A DNA stretch of 11,135 nucleotides, from assembly GCA_900544965.1 (NCBI GenBank), contig UQXE01000046.1:1-11135 (forward strand), in the 5' to 3' direction. This stretch comes from an uncultured Eubacteriales bacterium (lineage in GTDB: Bacteria; Bacillota; Clostridia; Christensenellales; CAG-138). The notes beneath the pieces are model-generated. The model saw nothing but the letters and a program-made list of their open reading frames with translations. It did no database searches and was not told the DNA's origin. The translations under genes were made by a program, and so were the position numbers. Shown here piece by piece: positions 6,608 to 11,135 of the stretch (its first letter is position 1; each line of letters opens with the position of its first letter).

Positions 6608-7054
6608 ATGGAATTAAGCCGTATTCTGACAATAGGCTTGAAGGGAGCGAACGTATACGGGCGCTTTTGCCAGCCTGTATGCAAAAGGTACGGGATAAAT
6701 CAAATGGGATTCAATACCCTAATGTTTTTTGCCAACAATCCCGAGTATAACACGGCGCGCGATTTATGCAGGCTGCGCGGAATCAAGAGCGGGATTGTGT
6801 CGGTGGCGGTTGAAAACCTGATTGAAGCAGGGTATCTTACCCGCCGCATCGACGTGGCGGATCGCCGCATTCAACGGCTTGAGGTCACAAAAAAGGCGGC
6901 CGGACTCGTTAAAGCCGGACGGGCGGCCCAAAGGGAGTTCAAGGAGGCGCTGCTGAGCAGGCTCTCCAGCGATGAAATTGAGAGATTCGCGCAAATTTCA
7001 CAAAAGCTGATCGATACAATAGATGAGCTGAATGACGGAGGCGGTGAAAGATGA
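6608..7054 (+). CDS. MarR-family transcriptional regulator
   Basis: A 148-residue winged-helix DNA-binding protein, probably a dimeric repressor. The winged helix spans about residues 36-98. It includes TARDLCRLRGIKSGIVSVAV (49-68) across the helix-turn-helix, then NLIEAGYLTRRIDVADRR (70-87), where DVADRR is the family's conserved wing motif. Terminal helices (about 5-28 and 105-142) would form the dimer interface. GAGGAGG at 6592-6598 is a strong ribosome binding site 9 bases from the ATG. The stop codon overlaps the ATG of the first ABC gene (ATGA), so the three genes are translationally coupled. By analogy with other MarR-exporter operons it likely represses the operon until a ligand, perhaps a transported drug or metabolite, binds. 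The ligand cannot be read from the sequence. Confidence 0.92.
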   Translation: MELSRILTIGLKGANVYGRFCQPVCKRYGINQMGFNTLMFFANNPEYNTARDLCRLRGIKSGIVSVAVENLIEAGYLTRRIDVADRRIQRLEVTKKAAGLVKAGRAAQREFKEALLSRLSSDEIERFAQISQKLIDTIDELNDGGGER

Positions 7055-8811
7055 TTGGATTGCTCAAAAAGATGAAGCCCAGAGAGTGGCTTATGGCGCT
7101 GGTATGCGCGATTCTTGTTTTGGGGCAAATCTATTTCGATCTTGCCCTGCCCGATTACATGAGCGAGCTTACCGTTCTTATCAAGACGCCTGGCAGCGGG
7201 ATGCCGCAGATATGGGATACAGGCGTCTCAATGCTTTGCTGCGTGCTGGCCAGCGCGGCGCTCAGCGTAGTATGCGGCTTTCTCGCGGCCAAAATCGCGG
7301 CGGGGTTCAGCTATACCGTACGCGAGGACGTATTCAACAAGGTAGCTGACTTTGGGCAAAAGGAGATGCTCGAGTTTTCGGTTCCAAGCCTTATCAACCG
7401 TACGACAAACGATATCACGCAGATTCAGGTGTTGATCGCTATGGGCCTTCAGATAATAATCAAGTCCCCCATCATGGCAGTATGGGCCATAATCAAGATA
7501 ATCGGCAAGAGCTGGGAGCTTTCGGTGATTACGGCGGGCTTTGTGGCGGCTCTGCTCACAATGATAATCATCATTATGGTAGTGGTTATACCCCGTGTGA
7601 AAAAGGTGCAGAAACAGACCGACGATATCAACCGGATCACGCGCGAAAACCTCAACGGCATCAACGTCGTCCACGCGTTCAACGCAGAAGAATACCAGAA
7701 TAAAAAATTCGGCAGGGCAAACGATATATTGATGAACACCCAGCTGTTCAACCAGAGGACGTTTGCCATACTCACCCCTGCAATGATGCTTGCGATGAAC
7801 GCCCTGGCCCTGGTCATATACTGGGTGGGCGCTTCCCTGATCAACGGCATAGCGGCGGCGGATATGGCGGGAAGGCTTGACATGTTCAGCAATGTGGTGG
7901 TGTTCAGCACCTATGCCACGTATGTCATAATGTCACTTATGATGATGGTGATGATCTTCATGTTCCTGCCCGCAGCACAGGTGTCCGCCGGACGAATAAA
8001 CGAGGTGCTCAGAGCGAAAACCCAGCTTCATGAGGGGACGGTCACACAGGCCGGTGAAACCGGAACCGTTGAGTTTAAAAACGTATCCTTCCGCTATCCG
8101 GATTCAAACAGAAACGAGCTCAATAACGTCAGCTTCAGGGTTGATAAGGGGGAGACGATAGCCTTCATCGGAGCTACGGGCAGCGGCAAGACCACGCTTA
8201 TAAGCCTTGTTGCGCGTTTTTACGACGCAACCGAGGGGGAGGTGCTGGTGGATGGCGTTAACGTAAAGGATTACGCCTTCGACGCGCTGTACGACAGGCT
8301 GGGCTATGTAACGCAGAGGGCGGTGCTGTTCGCGGGAACGATACGCGAAAATGTAGAATTTGGCGAAAGCCGGGAACCGACGGCCGAAGAGGACGTAATC
8401 AAAGCCCTGGAGCTTGCCCAGGCCGCCGAATTCGTTGAAAAGCTGCCCGATGGAATACAATACGAAATCGCTCAGGACGGCGTGAACGTATCCGGAGGAC
8501 AGAAACAGCGCCTGTCAATCGCCCGTGCGCTGGCGCGCAGGCCGGAGATCCTGATCTTTGACGATTCCTTCTCTGCGCTTGACTATAAGACCGATTCAAA
8601 GCTGCGCGCGGGACTTGCGTTGAACCTCAGGGATACAACGTGCATGATCGTCGCCCAGCGCATAGGCACCATCCGCCACGCGGACAGGATCGTAGTGCTT
8701 GAAGACGGCCATGTGGCCGGAGTTGGAACCCATGACGAGCTTATGGAAAACTGCGGGGTCTATCGCGAGATTGCCATGTCCCAGCTTTCCGCAAAAGAAC
8801 TTAACGCTTAA
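7051..8811 (+). CDS. ABC exporter half-transporter with degenerate ATP site (LmrC/BmrC/TM287 type)
   Basis: A 586-residue half-transporter with about six membrane segments (roughly 13-33, 60-85, 130-152, 157-181, 243-268, 280-308) and a C-terminal nucleotide-binding domain. That domain shows Walker A GATGSGKTT (374-382), Q-loop Q422, signature VSGGQ (480-484) and Walker B LIFDD (501-505). Two catalytic residues are altered: the usual Glu after Walker B is D505, and the H-loop His is Q536 (VAQRIGTI). Both changes are typical of the subunit that contributes the degenerate site in heterodimeric exporters. Its canonical signature would serve the active site formed by the partner. Its ATG overlaps the MarR stop codon. 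Likely role: ATP-driven export of a drug, lipid or peptide, substrate unknown. Confidence 0.93.
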   Translation: MIGLLKKMKPREWLMALVCAILVLGQIYFDLALPDYMSELTVLIKTPGSGMPQIWDTGVSMLCCVLASAALSVVCGFLAAKIAAGFSYTVREDVFNKVADFGQKEMLEFSVPSLINRTTNDITQIQVLIAMGLQIIIKSPIMAVWAIIKIIGKSWELSVITAGFVAALLTMIIIIMVVVIPRVKKVQKQTDDINRITRENLNGINVVHAFNAEEYQNKKFGRANDILMNTQLFNQRTFAILTPAMMLAMNALALVIYWVGASLINGIAAADMAGRLDMFSNVVVFSTYATYVIMSLMMMVMIFMFLPAAQVSAGRINEVLRAKTQLHEGTVTQAGETGTVEFKNVSFRYPDSNRNELNNVSFRVDKGETIAFIGATGSGKTTLISLVARFYDATEGEVLVDGVNVKDYAFDALYDRLGYVTQRAVLFAGTIRENVEFGESREPTAEEDVIKALELAQAAEFVEKLPDGIQYEIAQDGVNVSGGQKQRLSIARALARRPEILIFDDSFSALDYKTDSKLRAGLALNLRDTTCMIVAQRIGTIRHADRIVVLEDGHVAGVGTHDELMENCGVYREIAMSQLSAKELNA

Positions 8812-8822
8812 GGAGGGCGGAC

Positions 8823-10601
8823 ATGACAAAGAAAAACAATACTGGAAAGGCCGGCATAGGCGCTATAATTAAAAAGCTGTCCGCTTTTTCCGAAAAATCG
8901 AGAACGCCCATGGTTATAGCCCTTATCCTGGCGGCGCTGGGAGCGGTGCTTACAATCATTGGCCCTGGCCAGCTCAGAAGGATAACAGACCTTATATCCG
9001 AGGCGCTCTACGGCCCCATTGACATGGACTCTATCGCCAGGACGGGCGTCTTTCTCGTGACTATCTACCTATTAAGCTCCCTGTTTACGTACGTGCAGCA
9101 CTATATAACGGCCACCGTAACGCTTAAGCTGTCAAAGCAGCTAAGGGACGGCCTCTCTTGCAAGATCAACAGGGTTCCGATGAAATTTTTCAACACGGTA
9201 TCCCACGGCGACATCCTCAGCCGGATGACAAACGACGTAAGCACCCTTCAGCAGGCGCTTTCCAACAGCCTTCCGTCCATCATCAGCGCGGCGGCGCAGT
9301 TTACAGGCTGCCTTATTATGATGTTTGTTACTGAATGGCGGATGGCGCTTGCCGCGCTCGCCACTACGCTTTTGGGGATTATCATCATGATAGCCATTAT
9401 ATCCAGGTCCCAGAGATATTTCGTAGACCGCCAGCAAAACCTGGGCAGGCTAAACGGCTATATTGAAGAGATGTATACAGGGCATGACGTGGTAAGGATC
9501 TCACGCGCTAACCGAAAGATTAAAGAACGGTTTTCCGTTATGAACCAGGCCGTATATGAGGCAAACTGGAAGTCACAGTTCCTGTCGGGCGTAATGCAGC
9601 CGTTGATGAACGTTATAGGCAATATGGGCTATGTGGCGGTATGCGTTGTTGGGGCGGCGCTTGCAATCGGCGGTGAGATTTCCTTTGGCGTTATCATAGC
9701 GTTTATCATGTACGTGCGTCTGTTTACATCGCCTCTTAGCACGCCCGCTCAGGGTATGACGAACATGCAGTCCGCCGCCGCCGCGGGCAGCCGCGTGTTC
9801 GGCTTCCTTGACGAGGAAGATATGGAGGACGAAAGTGAAAAAGGCGTCGCTCCGGCAGATATCAGGGGCGAAGTGGAGTTCAGGCATGTGCGCTTCAGCT
9901 ATCCGGATAATCCGGGCAAAATAATCATTAAGAACTTCTCCGCGCACATAAGCCCAGGACAAAAGGTTGCGATAGTCGGCCCAACGGGGGCTGGCAAGAC
10001 CACAATGGTAAACCTTTTGATGCGCTTTTTTGAGATCAACAGCGGCGATATACTGATCGACGGCACGCCCATATCCGAAATGAAGCGCGAAGCCGTTCAC
10101 AGCATGTTCAGCATGGTGCTCCAGGATACGTGGACCTTTGAAGGCTCCGTACGTGAAAACCTCGTGTATAACAAGGAAAATGTTTCGGACATGGAATTGG
10201 AGCGGGCCTGCCGCGCCTGCGGCATTTACAGCTTCATATGCGCGCTTCCGCACGGCTTTGATACGGTGCTCAATGAAAACACCGCCATATCGGCGGGTCA
10301 AAAACAGCTTTTGACCATAGCCCGCGCCATGATACAGGACAGTCCCATGCTTATATTGGACGAGGCGACCTCATCGGTTGATACGCGGACCGAGCTCATT
10401 GCCCAGAAGGCCATGGATAAGCTTACTGAAAAGCGTACAAGCTTTGTTATCGCGCATCGCCTGTCGACAATCAAAAACGCGGACCTTATTCTTGTGCTGA
10501 GCGACGGCGATATCATAGAACAGGGAACCCATGATGAACTGCTTGAAAAGGGCGGTTTCTATGCTAGCCTGTACGCCGCGCAGTTTGAAAAGGCGTCATG
10601 A
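8823..10601 (+). CDS. ABC exporter half-transporter with catalytic ATP site (LmrD/BmrD/TM288 type)
   Basis: A 592-residue partner subunit. About six membrane segments (roughly 30-48, 75-98, 150-170, 173-194, 262-284, 287-304) precede a nucleotide-binding domain with Walker A GPTGAGKTT (386-394), Q-loop Q434, Walker B LILDE (510-514) with catalytic E514, and H-loop H545 (IAHRLSTI). The signature is ISAGQ (489-493) rather than LSGGQ. This is the pattern expected of the partner: its weak signature completes the degenerate site of the first subunit. AGGAGG begins 12 bases upstream, overlapping the end of the first gene, with an 11-base gap between the genes, so the two subunits should be made together. 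It is complete, with no sign of damage. Confidence 0.94.
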   Translation: MTKKNNTGKAGIGAIIKKLSAFSEKSRTPMVIALILAALGAVLTIIGPGQLRRITDLISEALYGPIDMDSIARTGVFLVTIYLLSSLFTYVQHYITATVTLKLSKQLRDGLSCKINRVPMKFFNTVSHGDILSRMTNDVSTLQQALSNSLPSIISAAAQFTGCLIMMFVTEWRMALAALATTLLGIIIMIAIISRSQRYFVDRQQNLGRLNGYIEEMYTGHDVVRISRANRKIKERFSVMNQAVYEANWKSQFLSGVMQPLMNVIGNMGYVAVCVVGAALAIGGEISFGVIIAFIMYVRLFTSPLSTPAQGMTNMQSAAAAGSRVFGFLDEEDMEDESEKGVAPADIRGEVEFRHVRFSYPDNPGKIIIKNFSAHISPGQKVAIVGPTGAGKTTMVNLLMRFFEINSGDILIDGTPISEMKREAVHSMFSMVLQDTWTFEGSVRENLVYNKENVSDMELERACRACGIYSFICALPHGFDTVLNENTAISAGQKQLLTIARAMIQDSPMLILDEATSSVDTRTELIAQKAMDKLTEKRTSFVIAHRLSTIKNADLILVLSDGDIIEQGTHDELLEKGGFYASLYAAQFEKAS

Positions 10602-10635
10602 CCGCTTAAAGCGCGCCCCCGGGTTTGAGGTCAAA

Positions 10636-10711
10636 CGGCCTGCCATCCCCCAAGGGGCGCCGCCCTCTTAAACTTAGCAACCAGGGTCGAGCGGCGCCTC
10701 TGGCAGGGCCG
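10636..10711 (+). repeat. Strongly self-complementary G+C-rich segment after the ABC operon
   Basis: Nested inverted repeats: CGGCCTGCCA (10636-10645) pairs with TGGCAGGGCCG (10701-10711) with one bulged G. Inside, GGCGCCGC (10656-10663) pairs exactly with GCGGCGCC (10691-10698), and CCCT/AGGG add further pairing. The apical loop is A/T-rich. No T-run follows, so it is not a standard intrinsic terminator. It might be a structured RNA, an mRNA-stabilising 3' end or a mobile-element remnant. Confidence 0.6.
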
Positions 10712-10721
10712 TATAATCTAT

Positions 10722-10763
10722 AAGGAGGACGAGATGGATTCGCTTCATGCTTGTTCAGCATGA
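10722..10763 (+). other. Ribosome binding site and start codon leading into the repeat array (9-codon frame)
   Basis: AAGGAGG (10722-10728) is spaced 5 bases from ATG10734, an arrangement as good as that of real genes here. The frame encodes only MDSLHACSA and stops at 10761-10763 inside the first hairpin. It looks like the start of a gene whose body was replaced or displaced by the repeat array. A translated leader peptide is an alternative. TATAAT at 10712-10717 is too close to the ATG to serve it as a normal promoter and lacks a -35. Confidence 0.45.
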
Positions 10764-10785
10764 AGCGAGGTTAACCCGCAAAAAA
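10740..10785 (+). repeat. Divergent first unit of the palindromic array
   Basis: A 12-bp perfect stem (10740-10751 with 10757-10768) closes a 5-base loop, TGTTC. The outer TCGC/GCGA and the tail resembling GGTTAACCCGCAAAA match the following units. The inner stem (TTCATGCT/AGCATGAA) differs from theirs, yet pairs perfectly. The GGCCATAGGCC part is absent. Confidence 0.8.
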
Positions 10786-11135
10786 GGCCATAGGCCTTTC
10801 GCCAAGTGCTGTACAGCGCTTGGCGAGATCAACCCGCAAAACACGGCCATAGGCCTTTCGCCAAGCGCTGTACAGCACTTGGCGAGATCAACCCGCAAAA
10901 CATGGCCATAGGCCTTTCGCCAAGTGCTGTACAGCACTTGGCGAGATCAACCCGCAAAACACGGCCATAGGCCTTTCGCCAAGTGCTGTACAGCACTTGG
11001 CGAGATCAACCCGCAAAACACGGCCATAGGCCTTTCGCCAAGTGCTGTACAGCACTTGGCGAGATCAACCCGCAAAACACGGCCATAGGCCTTTCGCCAA
11101 GTGCTGTACAGCACTTGGCGAGATCAACCCGCAAA
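10786..11135 (+). repeat. Tandem array of 59-bp palindrome-containing units (five full, sixth cut by window end)
   Basis: Units start at 10786, 10845, 10904, 10963, 11022 and 11081. Each reads GGCCATAGGCCTTT, then a 28-bp palindrome (arm TCGCCAAGTGCTGT and its complement), then GATCAACCCGCAAAACAC. Unit 1 has a G in the right arm (GCGCTTGG), and unit 2 has a C in the left arm (CCAAGCGC) and ends ACAT. Units 3 to 6 are identical as far as seen, so the array has grown recently at its right side. The spacers are constant, so this is not a CRISPR. Minus-strand frames through it are repeat shadows. The array runs beyond the window. Confidence 0.95.

Noticed and set aside
9573..10301. 242-codon minus-strand frame inside the second ABC gene
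   Set aside because: It is antisense to a well-supported ATPase domain and its translation has no known motif.
10712..10717. TATAAT as a promoter for the start codon at 10734
   Set aside because: There is no -35 at a suitable distance, and a transcript would begin at the ribosome binding site.
10755..10937. 60-codon minus-strand frame across the repeat array
   Set aside because: It is only the repeat read in changing frames (59 is not a multiple of 3). It has no family resemblance.
10786..11135. CRISPR array
   Set aside because: The whole 59-bp unit is repeated, including what would be the spacer. No variable spacers and no cas genes are present.

Overview
The window looks like a chromosomal segment of a low-to-mid G+C Bacillota, most likely a Clostridia-type gut anaerobe. 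This is inferred from strong AGGAGG-type ribosome binding sites, TATAAT -10 boxes (two with an extended TGn), lipoproteins with long Thr/Pro linkers, and a MarR plus heterodimeric ABC exporter operon of the LmrCD/BmrCD type. All recognisable genes are on the plus strand.

Left edge (1-260): a small hairpin, one copy of a dispersed palindromic repeat (59-112), and a promoter. Cell-envelope region (262-5579): a membrane-anchored GH25 lysozyme; then a secreted protein combining an NHL-like (beta-propeller-like) domain with a C-terminal NlpC/P60 peptidase, broken into three reading frames by two apparent one-base losses; then two tandem lipoproteins carrying only the NHL-like domain; then a decayed third tandem copy of which only the 5' end survives. 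The shared opening and closing motifs of the NHL-like domain link these four loci into one family.

Middle (5580-6607): a short intergenic stretch with an extended -10 promoter, a YafP-like GNAT acetyltransferase, and a 302-base intergenic region with clustered inverted repeats that may be MarR operators.

Right part (6608-10601): a tightly packed operon of a MarR repressor and two ABC half-transporters. The first ATPase has a degenerate catalytic site (Asp for Glu, Gln for the H-loop His) and a canonical signature. The second has an intact catalytic site and a deviant signature. Together they form the usual asymmetric heterodimer with one working ATP site. The MarR protein probably represses its own operon and responds to an exported compound.

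Right edge (10602-11135): a strongly self-complementary segment, then a good ribosome binding site and ATG that run directly into a tandem array of 59-bp units, each built on a 28-bp palindrome. The array continues past the window edge. The same element occurs at the left edge, and the different copies have different but still self-complementary stems. This conserved pairing with changing sequence is the most intriguing signal in the window, followed by the NHL-like lipoprotein/peptidase family.
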